Positions 11,066 through 24,640 of a stretch of 64,000 bases of DNA are shown here, in pieces. The stretch lies in assembly GCF_017562075.2 (NCBI RefSeq), contig NC_054082.1:44723832-44787831 (forward strand), given 5' to 3'. A model generated the notes under the pieces. It was not told the DNA's origin and did no database searches. It saw only the letters and a list, made by a program, of their open reading frames with translations. Made by a program: the position numbers and the translations under genes. The first letter of the stretch is position 1. Every line of letters begins with the position of its first letter. The DNA is from Anopheles merus. Its lineage: Eukaryota; Arthropoda; Insecta; Diptera; Culicidae.

Positions 11066-14000
11066 TCGTGAGTTTTTGAAATGTTTAGAGTGAAATTGTT
11101 GGTAATCTTTTTTTCCAAATTTAGAAGGTTTGAATGAGTCAAAAGTGTCTTGAGTGTCCGTAATTGGAAGCAATACGGTACTAGAGCAATGAGAAACCGA
11201 CATTACTATCTGATACCTGTCACATCACCAGCAAAAGCAATAGAAAATACTTGTTACAGAAATAAATTGTATGCTGCACGTTTTGCCAGACTACTACACA
11301 GAATGAAAAAAAAAACAAGTAAAGTGTTTGTATAAATTATGCTTCTATTGCGTTTCTATAGCCTGTTCATATCCTTCAGCAGCAATGGAGGTGCCCAGTG
11401 GTTAGTGCATCATCGCATATCTGTCTCGTCTATCTCTGTCATGCATTTCGCATGATCAGAGGCCGTATACTAAATTTCACTTTCATCACCTCATTTTTCA
11501 TGATTGTATATCCAAGGCAATCTGAGCACGCAACCAGTGACTAGGTAGGAAATGCTACCAGTCGTCAGTTCTCGAATCATTGTGTGCTTTTTTTATCACC
11601 AACGTTAACAAAACAAACAATTCAATGACAGAAGATAGGTTAGACACCTCAGTTATCATGGTCGATCGAATTTTCAAAGATTAGAAAAAGGGTAAGGTTT
11701 CGATACGTAATGCAATGCGCGCAACAGCCATCGAGGGAAGAAAGGACACATATACACCTAGCGCAGGATAAACAAACTGTTTTAAAAAGTTAGCGAACAA
11801 AAGACCGCTTTTTTAACTACACAGAGGTTACAAATTATTCGTTACAAGCAATTGATCCGAAGTTTAATAAAGTTGAGACTATCGACGAAGTTGCTTTCGC
11901 AACACTTACTCTTTCACTAAATCTGGAGTGTGAATGGTTGTTTAGCATCTCCAAAATAGAAGCTACATCTCATTCACAGCTTCAAAAATGTTTGTTTTTA
12001 GTTCACGTTTGATTAACTGCAGGTGAAAGTTCCTGCCTGTTGAAACATTCTGTTTATGATCACTTTTCCAACTGTTCATAATACCATGTTACATATTCAA
12101 GAGATGTGTACTTTCACTCCACACTTCTACAGTTAAAGAGAAGATTTAACAAAACCTTACGAAAGGGACGTGGTATAGTATGATTAGGTTGAACAAATCA
12201 CGAGATTTTCTCTACCTCTTGCTCTTCTCAATAAACAAAAAAACATTGTGAACATGGTATAAAAAAAACAATGCAAATTAGCCCAGAAACAGTGCGCAAT
12301 TTCACTGGATTTAAACGAAATTCTCAACAAACACTGGACTTAGTTGACCGTTGCTGTGTTGCTTGCATGATTTGGGTTAATTCTGATCACACTTTTTTCA
12401 AACCCAAATCTTTTTTTTCCCTCCATCTATTTACTCTTCTAAAGATGGCTATTCTTCTTGAGAAAGTATCTTTCTTGTCTCTTGCGATTCATTGAGCAAA
12501 CGTTAGGGGTTTGAAAAGCGAGAAAAAAAACCTTGAGCAAACGAAATGAACATGGTCACCCTGGCCGTGGTAAAAGCAGAAGTAAAAAGATGGTGCTTGT
12601 TTTGTTGAAGGGTTTTCATGATTTTACCTTAACTAGATCTTGTTTGAAGGCAGTCACAACAGCGACGGGACTGCATAGAGGTCAAGTAGGAATGGGTATA
12701 AATATTAATGAAGTTCAAGAATGTGGAGAAAAAATAGTAGAACGGTTGAGACTGAATAAGGTTTCTTCTGTACAGGTCATCTCTGTTGTTGCTCTTATTT
12801 TTTTTTCAATTCTTCCTTGAGTATATTTTGTTGGTTGCTGAATAGGATAGCTACCTTTGTCTAGTTTATTTTAGTATAATTGTCTATATATTTTTAAAAT
12901 TAGAAATTGTTGGGCAATTTTGCAATTTTTATAATTTAAGCTCAGTTCAAGGTTTCATAAAAAATAACAGAGCACTACATTTATTACACTAAAAAAATCG
13001 TACCCAACCATCTTCAGAATTTAAAAAACAATTCCTAACTTTGAATTTGAATTGCTTGAACTAAATTTGTTTCGTACCAAAGTGAAGTAAGAAAAAATTT
13101 CAACCCCGGAAGGAAACGATTATAGAATCAATCATTGCAAATGTTTCCATCGGTAAAACCATCATCATACTCCCCTAGGAGTAATTCGGAGCCAATACCG
13201 CAATTGAAGATGGAGGGTTGGAATCGAGCTGGGGAACGGAATTGAAAGCAATAAAATCATCATCATTCCGTTGTTCAAACGAAGACTGACGACAGAACAG
13301 AAATGGAAATCAAGAGAAATGCAAAAGCGGACGCGCTAAACGATTAATGGTCTATAGGAAATGTTTTCGAAGGGAGTCTCAAAGCCGAGAAAATGCTTCA
13401 GAACACTATGACTTGTTTGCTTCCGCATGGCTAACTTCAACGCAAACGCGGAAATATTCTTCGGCGATGAGGAGACCAAGTGAAGTTGTTAGCTTTAGCA
13501 ATGGTCACAGGTTTCACCGAGGGAATAAATTATGCCCCACTCAATACGGAGCATGTCAGGTCGTAATATAATTGAGCTTAATCCCTCTTGAGCATTCGAT
13601 AAACGGGGTAGACTGCGAATGTTATAGTTAGAATATATTGAGTAATCAACATTCAGATTAATGCTCTGTTTTAAAGATTTAAAGCTTGTTTAAAACATCG
13701 TGTTGAACTGCAATGGTTAAACTGCAATGGGACTACTGTTGATGATAGGTATTTTATTTATGCTTTGTATAAATTTCCATCGCGGTAATGGTAAATATTA
13801 AATTCCACAAATGATCTTTGTGAATGATTGAACTTATTTTACTTTTAGATGTTTCTGGTTTAATAGAAAGATATGTTCAGATTTAAATTAAAAAATAAAA
13901 TAATTATGTGAAATAGATATTTGAATACTAATGTGAACTTATGTTTGCAAAGAAATTGTTTTATTTTAATTTTTTGTTTGCAACCCAATAATTCCTGTTC

Positions 14001-17000
14001 TGATGCCTTGAAAAAGCCATTGCTCACACCCTCCAGCAGCAAGTATTATTGTATTGTTACATAGTTCGTGAAACCGTATGCCTCCTTTTTAACTGTGTAC
14101 TTTTTATGAGCATTCTTATATCGGTTGCTGTCTCACGAAAGGACTAACAGTTCTTCCTTAAAATGTTCTGTGTTTTTTAGCACAAGATTATATGACCTTT
14201 TGGCACGCTAGAGTGATTACAAAAGGGAAACAACTATCAAAATACAGGCGTTTGGCGAAGCATTTAGAGCAAAACGGACGGAGGGAAAAAGGAGTTTCAC
14301 AACACTTTGAAAGAATTTTACAAAAAAGGCAATGCGTTTAACGCAATGTCACGCAGCAATAAATCAAAACATCATCCTTTCTTTCATTCTTAACACCAAA
14401 AAGAAAGAGAAACCGGACAAAATGCTGTGAAATGAGCGCAAAAAGGGATAAAAAGGATTTATCTGGCGTTTAGTGCTGCTTCGTATCACAACGAGTTCCA
14501 GCATCGATTCCATGAAATCTTCTTAAGAACCCACTCATCCCCTTGCTGTCCCTTATTTCTTTATCGCATAAGGCAAGGAGTAAGTTTACAGACACCCAAA
14601 TAGTGGTGGTTCGTATAGCTTTTGTATGATAGTGTGTGCTTGTGTATGTGCGTCAGTATATCAAAGTCTTTGCAGTACCTTTTTCCACTTGAAACCCTTT
14701 TTTTTTTGGTCCCGAATACGGTTGCAGCAAATGACCCTTTTCTTTTGTGCTTTATTACATTCGCTCAGTTTCACACGAAGCTTAGAGAAAGATAAGTGAC
14801 GTGTCACCCTTCAAGCATTACAATTAGCACAGCTTTCTTGGAAGCTTGGAGCTGTGCACTTTATCAAGCACCTTGCATTTTAGACTTATATACAAAACAT
14901 CAAGATTACACAAAATATTAAGAAAATATGTCTCAATATGTTGCTGCATGTACAACAACCAATTTAATTTTCATACGTAAACTACGTATTCATTCAAATA
15001 AACAAAATAAAAAATAAAGCATCACTTCAAAGCATTTACCGTCTATAATGTCGTTTCTACGAAGGGATTGGTTACCTCACGCTTCCGTTGCAAGTGTGTT
15101 TTTACATAGAATACCGTAAAGAATCAGGCTACGGGAAATAAGAAAAGGTATCACTTCTTGAATCCAGAATCTTGGAAATGAAAAAAAATAAGAAGAACAC
15201 AAAAGTCTGACTACAAACAGCATCATTCAACACTTCGCTCATGCTGCTAGTGGTTTCGCTACAGCTAGCAAACACCATGGAACAATCAACAAAGTAACGG
15301 TTCGCTTATCAACTTGGAACATTCACTTGATAATGTATCCCTACAACAAAGTAGCATGATTAACGGTTTCATCATGCTTTGTACTGAGACGCTTCACTCT
15401 GTGAAATTGTGAAAGACTCTATTGATGTAACAGGGTCATTGCGTAAGTACAAGAGATTTATTTACCTGCTAGCACACCGCTATAGTTGATTTTGTCACTT
15501 CAGTGCTTTGTAAGAAGAGAAAAGAAGCGAAAACACCCACCACCTTGTATCAAGCACATCAAGTAACGTTCCAAACCGTTTCATCCTGTTCAATTTAAAG
15601 GGCCTATTTCTAAGAAGAGCTCACAAACAACTTGATTTGATTTCACGATGATCCTGATATGGAAAGGTGGGATGATTTCAATTCGATCAAAACCAACCGA
15701 CGCAACATGATAATGATTTTCGACGGAAAAGGATTAGTCAACATGTAGTGACTGTGGTCTCTCGCTTGGGGCTCTGATTAAAGATGATGTAGATTGAAAA
15801 TGGTTGAGAACGCTATAACCCAACAAACACTATCAGAGCCAAGACAAACGTTAAAAATCTATTCGTTGATAAAATTGAAAACAGTGATATAAGACTCAAA
15901 GGTTTCAAGCGAAATCAAAGTTATTTTTCTAGAATTCATACCGTACCAATTAAAATATAATACATCGAAAAAATGGTACTAAAGCTTCTCCCTTAATTAT
16001 GCACACTAACAAGGGAAAATGCTGATAAATTTACTTATGAATACGATTATCATCAAAAACATCTTAATTTTTCATGAATTTAACGAATGTGTCTTCAAAA
16101 TAAACGTCAATCACAGGTTCCTGTGGTACATTCGTTAACTCATACGACTTAACAACATACTCCTCATTCAAAGTTAAAGCCTCATATGAATGACATAGGC
16201 CTTGCCCCTATGCGTATAACTGATTATTATGACATAAGTCTCTGATAGTCAAACCATTAGCGACACAGGCTGGCCTTGTCTGAAAACAGCTGTTGCGCCA
16301 ACGAAGAAGCAGAATTAACTTTCGTACAATAAATGTTGACAATACGACAGAATGAAATCATTTTCCAAAAAAGTAATATATAATAATTATAACATTCAAA
16401 ATTACCACAATATTTTGTTTTATAATCATGCAAAAGTTTATGTCGTTCCAAGAATCCCATGAACACAGATTGTGTTGAGGTATAGGGAAATACACGACAA
16501 AATATAACGCTGGACGTCAGCATGCTACACTGAACAACATTTCAGCATGTCTTCATTTAGATCCGCCTCCAGTATCCCTATCCCTCGCTTTGGAGCAGCA
16601 GATGTACAACTACATCGTACACGATTCTTACGCGCGAATAATACCCATTTGTTTGTTACCTAACCTCTTCATGAGATCATCCCTAAACTAGCTCTAGGGA
16701 CTACCACCAGCTGCACAAATCTTCACAGATTGTTAATCCCGGATCAAACTTGTCACATTTACGCTTCCTTGACACGTCGCTTCCTGCCTTTCACGATGAA
16801 CGCTCTCACGTACAAGCATCATTCAGGCGGTCGGGCGAGTAATTGATGGTTCTATGTTATAGTTTAGTGTTGGCTCATGCTGTTTGCAGTGACGCGAAAG
16901 ATTGAAGCTACCATTTCAACATGACCCGAAGCCATACCCAGGGTGAACCAAACGAGATCAAATACATGAAACGTTCAGGCTGAGCGGATAAGGAAAGGGA

Positions 17001-18250
17001 AAATACACCACAACAGCACTAAAACCAACCACTACGTCCTCGGGCCATTGCACCATGGCAACCATTCTCGTGAAGAAGAAAGATAAAATAGCTTATTCAT
17101 GGCATTGCGATGACTATGCTCTCTCGCTTCCCTGAAACAAGAACTTCCGAAAGAGCGGATCGTAATAATAGAAATTCATGTGTCCTGAAAAATCCTTCAT
17201 GAAGAAGACTGCTTTTTGCAACTGCATGTGACTTGGTGCATCTGTGGGCAGTTATCCCGTTACTTCACGGGGCATGAGTTGTGCACTGCCTTAAAGCTTG
17301 ATGATTTACGATCTCTGAAGACAGATCCGTTCTGTATCCTGTCGTTTAGCTTTCTCTACTCCACCAGGATATCGTTGTGTGTTTCTATAGAAAGGAAAAA
17401 CAAACAAGTTACAGTGTGCGGTTGCATATAAGATAAAGTAATAAGACAAAGAAAAACTACTTAAAAAAGGCAAATAAATAGTGCATATCCATAAAGAGTA
17501 TATTTCACTTACAATTTTCTTACCCTTTCATACCCTGCAGTTGATGGTAAAAAGAAAAGTCCTTTTTAGATCCACATGGATCAATTTGTTGCCCACTTAA
17601 TCCCCAGAAGGTTCAGTCACTTCCAACAGTTTGAGAAAATATTGTTAAGCTCCTGCAGAGCAGCAACTGGTAATATTTCATTATGCATTCAATGAGACTG
17701 CATGCATCCGTTCTTTTCTCTATAATATACCACTATGCGTGAATGTAAGCAATGCAGGAAAATTCAAAAATAAAATTGCGTTGAGTTTACTTCTCTGAAT
17801 GAAACGCTGCTGCTGGAAACACAAAATCAAACATCCCTCCAGAGACAACGTTTAAAAAACAGATGAATAATTCAGAATAATGCTAATTATTTATAAATCC
17901 CACACGCTAATACAAATACTTTTTTCTGAGGGCCAGCTCATTATTAAAAGAACGGTAGGTTTCATCTAAATATTCTGAAGTGCCACGACTTACTTGGATT
18001 TTTTTTTATTCGAGAATAACGGTTCAAAAATGCCATATTGCTTAAAAGTAGAGTATACAAATATATTTCATGGCGCTTCAATCCATACTGGCAGGAAGAC
18101 ATTTCCTTCTCTGAGCCATGGAAGGGCACCTTATCACAGGTGTACTCTAACGTGTTGGTATTATTTAATCCAGTCCATGATGTTGTGGTCCTATGAGCGT
18201 GGCGAAGGCCTACATCATTCGGATTTAGAGGTTGTCTTTGCCAATTCAGT
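11066..18250. other. Intergenic DNA without supported genes
   Basis: About 7 kb of AT-rich sequence. At about 11387-11560 there is a GTGCCCAGTGGTTAGTGCATC stretch like a tRNA or SINE A box, followed 160 bases later by a weak B-box-like GTTCTCGAATC; this may be a decayed tRNA-derived SINE. Short open frames (for example 12533-12820) have no recognisable domain. I see nothing else. Confidence 0.35.
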
Positions 18251-18460
18251 GTTCCAAATGGCATTGCGGGGGTCTGTATCTATTGAATTTCAGGCATTTC
18301 GTTGGATCCATCCATCAGAAGTGGTCCGAGTATAGTCCAGTTTAATGGTCCAAATGACATTGCGAGGGTCTGTATCATTTTTTTCTCTAGTATTTGTTCC
18401 ATGTAGTCCTTCCCATCAGTAGTCCGAGTGACATGGCTGGGGTCTGTATCGTTCCAATTC
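18251..18460 (+). repeat. Degenerate three-copy tandem repeat
   Basis: The core GGTCTGTATC recurs at 18271, 18367 and 18441, each preceded by an ATG(G/A)CATTGCG-type or ATGGCTGG block, with CATCAG..GT.GTCCGAGT between. Spacing is 96 and 74 bases, so the units have different lengths. It looks like a decayed minisatellite or an internal repeat of an unrecognised element. Confidence 0.6.
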
Positions 18461-18985
18461 TCTAGTTAATCATTGCAAGAACATCGTCGAATCAATGATC
18501 TTCTGTCTGGTGTCAATGCCGATTACTCAGCTATACACATTGCACTCATTCATTCTTACATTCGTGCAAACATTCATCCATCACAAACATACAAGCGATG
18601 TACAACATATAGCACATGGACAAACAAGAGGGAATATAATAGGATGCAAAATTGCTGTTGCCAACAATGTTGCTTGGTTCACAGACATTTTGCTTAGGGG
18701 AAGTCACACAGTTAAGTCGTTTACCCTACAAAAATCAAATATGGCTTTCAGCAAATTCCAGTCCGATACCGCTAATAAATCCAGAATCGGAATTTCAGCA
18801 CATTTTCCCAGACGTTCGACCTCTTGGAAAAGTTTTCTAATGTAAGCTAATGAATTTCGAAAGTCCCTATATGTATAATCCTTTAGCTGACTGACTGAAG
18901 GGCACGTTTTCCTGATATTCCTCCGTCGCCGAACTAAATCAGTACCCAACGGGATAAGGAACTAAAAAGGAACCATTTTTTCATC
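18461..18985. other. Non-coding stretch before the LTR-like promoter
   Basis: Contains short open frames on both strands, for example 18704-18949 on the minus strand, but none has recognisable homology or codon structure. It could be the upper part of an unrecognised mobile element. Confidence 0.3.
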
Positions 18986-18989
18986 TTTC

Positions 18990-19290
18990 CATATACGTGT
19001 GAAATGGGGAAGAATAAGGGAAATGTGCGCGAGCGATGGAAGGTGCGCGAGAAGGAAAACAAAAAGAAAGAGAGCGTGCGAGAATGAACAAAGAAAGAGA
19101 ACGCAGTTACGGCGGGTAACGCGGAGCGAGAGGGAAGATGGGCAGAAACTATAAAAGCGGTGCACGCTTGGGGGACGGGGAGTTAGTTTGGGGAACGATA
19201 CAGAAGCGGATAAATGTGAACTACAAAACGAGTGGAAATAAATCGTGTAGAAATCTATTTTCCGGTGTTCTTATTTACTCCCCATATATC
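18990..19290 (+). promoter_or_regulatory. TATA promoter with GA-rich upstream region, possible solo LTR
   Basis: A purine-rich, GAGA-like stretch (about 19010-19140) leads to TATAAAAG at 19150-19157. An initiator-like AGTTAGTTTG lies at 19181, the correct distance of about 31 bases. Only about 55 bases further is AATAAA (19237-19242), followed by a GT-rich run. TATA, start site and polyadenylation signal packed within 90 bases is the layout of a retroelement LTR (U3-R-U5). I could not fix TG...CA ends or a target duplication, so a solo LTR is an inference; a free-standing Pol II promoter is the alternative. Confidence 0.45.
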
Positions 19291-19299
19291 ACAGCTAAC

Positions 19300-22200
19300 T
19301 TCACATACGTTACCAAATTGTAAGCCGTTTTTGTCGCATCTAACCTTCATCTTTGGGAATCTATCAAGCGGAAAACGACTTTGGTTTACTGTTAATGCAG
19401 CCTAATTCAGAAACATGACTTTAATCTATGCGGTGTGCTAGATGTTCGTTTGTTTATTTATTTTTTTTTTTTGCTGAACATTACAAAGGATATTTGTGCA
19501 GGGTGTCGGTTTTATCTTCGGGTGACCATTGTGAAACTTTTTAGATGCAATAATTACAATCATACGACTAAAATTATAGGATTCACATATTTTTCATGTA
19601 TTCATGATTTATTCAATTTTTTGCAACGTTTTACCATTGTGTTGCTCGCACTGATCGTTTTTCGATCACTCCTTGGTATGAATTAATTTTATTTGATAAC
19701 TGATTCTTTTAGACTTGTTTTATATAGCGTGTCGGACTCTTTCTCCCTTTCTGTTTCTCTGAAAAACACTGAAGTGAAATTAATGTCGCCAGGTAAATCG
19801 TGAGCGACGCATAGGAGTTGGAGTGCTGTTATTAGAACAGGTGTGCGTGAGCAAAACATTCTATACATATTACTACATTTATTTCTGAAATCATAAAAAG
19901 CTGTTAACTTCTGGAGCTACTGATATGGCCACTATTACACGTGTAACTTGTTATCTCAGACGATAACTTAGTAATTTTATTTGACTTCGAGACTATTAAT
20001 GCTCGATGATCGGATGCAAAGTGATCACAAAACTATGCAGTTTTAGGAATAACTTTAGTAATTTTGAGTGCACAGATGACCACTACGACAATGTACGTTC
20101 GTGCTCATGTTCTTATGTAGAGTTTACGATAAAAAAGTCTATCGTAATACTGTTTTATGCTAAAACCAATGATTCAAATTAGTTTGAGTTTGATTTATGT
20201 GAAACGAAATTTATTTAATCAGCAATTGGCTGTTCCTAACCAAACCAAATAATATTGAACGCCTACAGCCAAAAGCTCTGCGACGGATATTCACAAAATG
20301 CATTCAATTAAATCACCAACCTTCTCGATTTTACTTCAATGAAATATGCGTGTGTTTTTTGTACAGTATACTCCATTATCATAAATAGTGACAATGAATA
20401 AATTACGCTTCACTTTTCCAGTGCAATTCAATCGATCCGCCATGGGCCGGCGTTTGGTCATTTTACTTGGCCCCTGCACCAATTGAACTGTATTTTCAAT
20501 GCCAGCGTGCATTCAACCGTACCACTCTACTGCAATGCATCATGTACCTACAGAATTTCCGTTTGAATGTGAACCACAATTGTTCCGGTCGAAAGGGAAA
20601 TGATAGTAATGTAAAAAAATAAGTGCAGCGATTGAAAAGGGAATGATACAGATTCAACAAAATGACAAAATAAAATGGTTCCAAGGCATAAAAATCATGT
20701 TTATCACAACTTCATTCCAGATCCCACTCACCTGCACTTTTTTGCAGACATAAATGAGGATGGAATAAAACAGTTTTTATGCGATATGTGGTTTGCAATG
20801 TGCAAGTAGTACCCATGCAGTACCTAAATAAAATTCCGCTGCGGACAATTATTTTAAAACGAAAACAATAAGAGGTCAAATCTCTGCATGAAACATGCTG
20901 TTGAAAATATCTCGTATAATCTCGTAACATAATTTCTTCGATATGAAGAAACAATATGCAGCAAACTAGAAGAACTGGAAGAGTATGCCAGCTAACATAA
21001 ACAAAACTCTACACAGATGCAACCCAACAACCGTTCTACACTGATGAAAAAGCGCGGAACCCGCTCCCCGATCGCTTCGTCGAATGAAGTGTGACGGACG
21101 TAATTCTGTCGAAAGCTTTCCCGACAACGGTGTAAGATTGACCGGGCAGTGAGGAATGAGGAAAATCGTTTTTCATTAATTAAATTTCGTTCCATTATTC
21201 AGCAGCTTCAAAATTTCCACATTAGCGCGATTTTATTGAAGGATGGAGTCTCATGGTCGCCACGGTAAGAGATTTTATCGCCATGGTGCACATAATTTAA
21301 CTCCTAAATAACTTTTGCCAACTAGGAGAGGCTGAGGGTAGATGAAAAGGAATAGCAACGAGTTGAAAAGGCAACTCAACCACCACGTAACCAACAATAC
21401 GCGTAAAGTGATACTCCTCACCTGCCATTACGATTGGATGGAAGGGTTAATGGGGTCGAAGGAAACAACCCGTTGCGCGGGTTGCCATTGTTATTCGCCA
21501 ATTTATTTCCTCCACAAACAATGACTGTTCCATCATCGTCGAATTGTAACCGTGCCAATGAAAAGCATTAATAATTGCGTCCTTTACGCTTGGTCATACC
21601 ATTGTCTCACCTTCCCTTTCCATGATACCATACTTCTCCTGCCACCGATAGATTCTGCATTCGAAGTTTCATCCCAATTGAAGAGTCACGCTTTGCTGTA
21701 GCCAACGCGGTTCATTTCATTTTAATTGATGCTTGAGAATAATTTACTTCCATTCAAGCATCGAGAAAAGCGTAATCAGTTAGTATACAGTGCAGAATTG
21801 AGGCACAGGCCTTCATTAGTATATGTGTTGCTTCTTTTATCGAACTAGCTGTAAAAGGACGGATGAGAGACAAATGCTGTCGCGAGACTCTTTATAAACA
21901 AACCAACTTACCAACCAAGGACGGACTTTATAATATTATTTACTATGTGTGAAGCATGTCCTGCGTACAGAAAATTTTATCACAAAATGTTTCAGTTGGC
22001 TCGTACTTCATGCCAATTGCCAATACTGCCAATACAATATTTCTTTAAACTTTATTTCCCAAATAAACCACAAAAAGAGGGGAAATTAATAAACAATTAA
22101 TTACTCTTCGCCAAATTTAAATTCGATCAGATTCGTAATAATCTGCGTGTTAACTAAATACAAGAATATTAAATGTTTCAAATCCTCTCCTTTACTTACA

Positions 22201-24530
22201 TTGCAATACAATGGTTTTATTCACTAACAAGCCTTTGTTTTGCTGATAATTCAGTTATGTGTGCAAGTGACAAAAAATCAATAAAATTTTTTTATTTACA
22301 AGATTGTTTATACCTTCTACGTAACCACATTTGTTCACATCCAATATTTGCTCTTCCTCCTTCCTTTTCGTGTTTCACTTTTCTTGATTATTTGATACTG
22401 TGCATTTTCCGAGTATTTTGAGTGAGAACACGATACATGATTTTTTTTTGTCAAATAATTTTCAGCCAAAAGACAAACAATCATGGTTGCTGTCTTCACT
22501 TTTCATACCGATCATTAAAACATTAAATACATTTAAAAAGTTTAGCTCTAACTAATCAATATTCTAACTTATTACACAGGCACACAAGATTCAACAAAAA
22601 TAATAAGCGAGAAGTCTTATAAAAAAACAAGGCATGGATGGATGTAGGCAATATAAAAATCGAAATCGTATAAGACTTGAATGTTGGACTTTTAATGCTT
22701 GAAGTCATAACATATCAACTTCCAAACATATTTATAACACAACAATGGTATATAACCAAAAAAGTGTCTAAGTTTATCACAGTTATCATATTCTTTAATT
22801 AGAACATTATCCAAACAAAAAGAAACCAATATAAGAGAAAAATGTGACCCATAAAATATGATACTTTAGATTTCCGACCATACGAAAGAGGAAACTGTTT
22901 ATTATTGTTTAACACCTGCTTCATCTAGACCCAACACAACTTGTTTAAGTATTCTATTGTACGACGAAATATTCAATTTTGGTAGAACACTAATGCCTCC
23001 ATTTCAAAGAAATGTAGCTTGTTATAATATATGCCAGCCATATTGCAAGCAAAAATAAACAACACCATCCTGGATGCTTTTAAGCGAGCGTGAATCAAGC
23101 AACGTCAACGTTGAACCTTGATATGCTTCAATATGTTTACAGAGCAATACAGTGCAATGAAACCACCGATGAACTGTTCTTGACGAGCAGCTCGAACATG
23201 ATGCTGGAACGGAGCTGAAAACCGAATCGGTTTGGACGGGGGACAAGCCACTTGAAACGTGCACAACTATTGTTTATTCATGGAATAACTAATAATGGAA
23301 AGGCGCTAGATTCAAAGTACGACGCTAAGAGGCTTAACTTTTGTTTTCTGTACCTTCGCGCTTAAACTCCGGTACCATGTATTGTACAGGAATACACCTT
23401 TACAGGATAAAAGCCTTTCCACACGAAAACAACCCTTCGCTAGCTACAGCTGCAACACTCATCAGTCTGGATGGTTAGTCATTGTGTGCTGTAAATATTG
23501 TGTAGGTTCCAATAAGAGCAATGAGCAGTGAAATGAGAACTTTTCAATTCATATATCTATGTTACCAGTAATTTGTAAAGTTTGATGAAGTAGAAATTTT
23601 GAGATGTTTTGTATCAGCGTCTTATCTCAAGTCTGGTTAGGGCTAAATTTTAAACTAATTATTTTTGACAATAGCTAAATATATATTTGTTGCTCTCGGC
23701 TTTCTATGGATTATGTGTATCCAGTTTGAGGCAAAAAAACACAGACATAAAAAATGCTCACCACACCTTTCTACCTATTCGTAAACTGTAACCTTCACCG
23801 AACTATGTGATCACTTAATGAAGCAATTCGAATTCTGGTGCGATTGTCTGATCCCATAAAACTAAGGCTCTAGATTTGACGCTCTAAAATGCTTTCCTTC
23901 TATGGATTTTATCACTCACATCTAGCACCACTGAGTTGCAAAGGAAAACTTGCATCATTTTTATCGCTCCCTCGAATCTTCTCTTTTGAAGCTGCCATCA
24001 CTGCCATCTTCAAAATTCCCGGAAATGTGGAAAGTTTTTTTTCCACCAACGCAAAAACGCTTCTGATTACAATCCAGAAAAAATCATCCGTAAAATTATG
24101 CTGAACTTGAATGACAGACAGTAAACACGGAATCAGTTTCCACACCTGAGTTATCCTTGGGAGTGACCAGGACCCAGAGAAGATAAATTTAATGGTGAGA
24201 AAATAAACATTTTCATTGTGGGTGTCAATTGAAATGACTTCCGTACTGTTGTTGATTATTTTGGTTTTTCCGTAGGATATATGATTTTGTATTTATGTTT
24301 GTGACTTGCTCTCACAGCCAAATTTGTGACGTGCCTATTTTGAGCAAGTTTATGTTCATTTGCACGTTTCTTAACGATACTTCTTCAAATAATAACATAG
24401 AAACATGGCCAATCTCGTGGTATTTGTATTACGATGATTAGTATTTCTTGTGAGGTTTCAAATATGTAAGGTCCCCATTTGAAATGTGAAGTAAACATGT
24501 TATGAAATCAGCTGACAATTTTATTGCCAT
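19300..24530. other. Intergenic DNA without supported genes
   Basis: AT-rich sequence with scattered homopolymer runs. No open frame shows a domain, and I recognise no RNA gene or repeat. Confidence 0.35.
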
Positions 24531-24533
24531 TGT

Positions 24534-24640
24534 TTGAGTGGTTTCACGTCAACTCGCACAACGTAACTACATACTCGCCATGGTACCAAGATCCATACGG
24601 ACCGATCTCCTAATACGTACAATAGAGATTTCATAGTATA
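24534..24640 (+). mobile_element. Decayed SINE copy (tRNA-related half)
   Basis: The run GTGGTTTCACGTCAACTCG, then ACAACGTAACTACATAC..GCCATGG, then ACGGACCG and AATACGTA aligns in order with the 5' part of the SINE at 10702-10900. The B box is eroded. The 3' part is not recognisable. Confidence 0.5.

Noticed and set aside
12533..12820. 95-codon open frame as a candidate gene
   Set aside because: No domain, signal or splice context, and composition matches the surrounding intergenic DNA.
18704..18949. Minus-strand 81-codon frame near the LTR-like promoter
   Set aside because: Considered as part of a retroelement, but it shows no gag, protease or polymerase motif and lies on the opposite strand.
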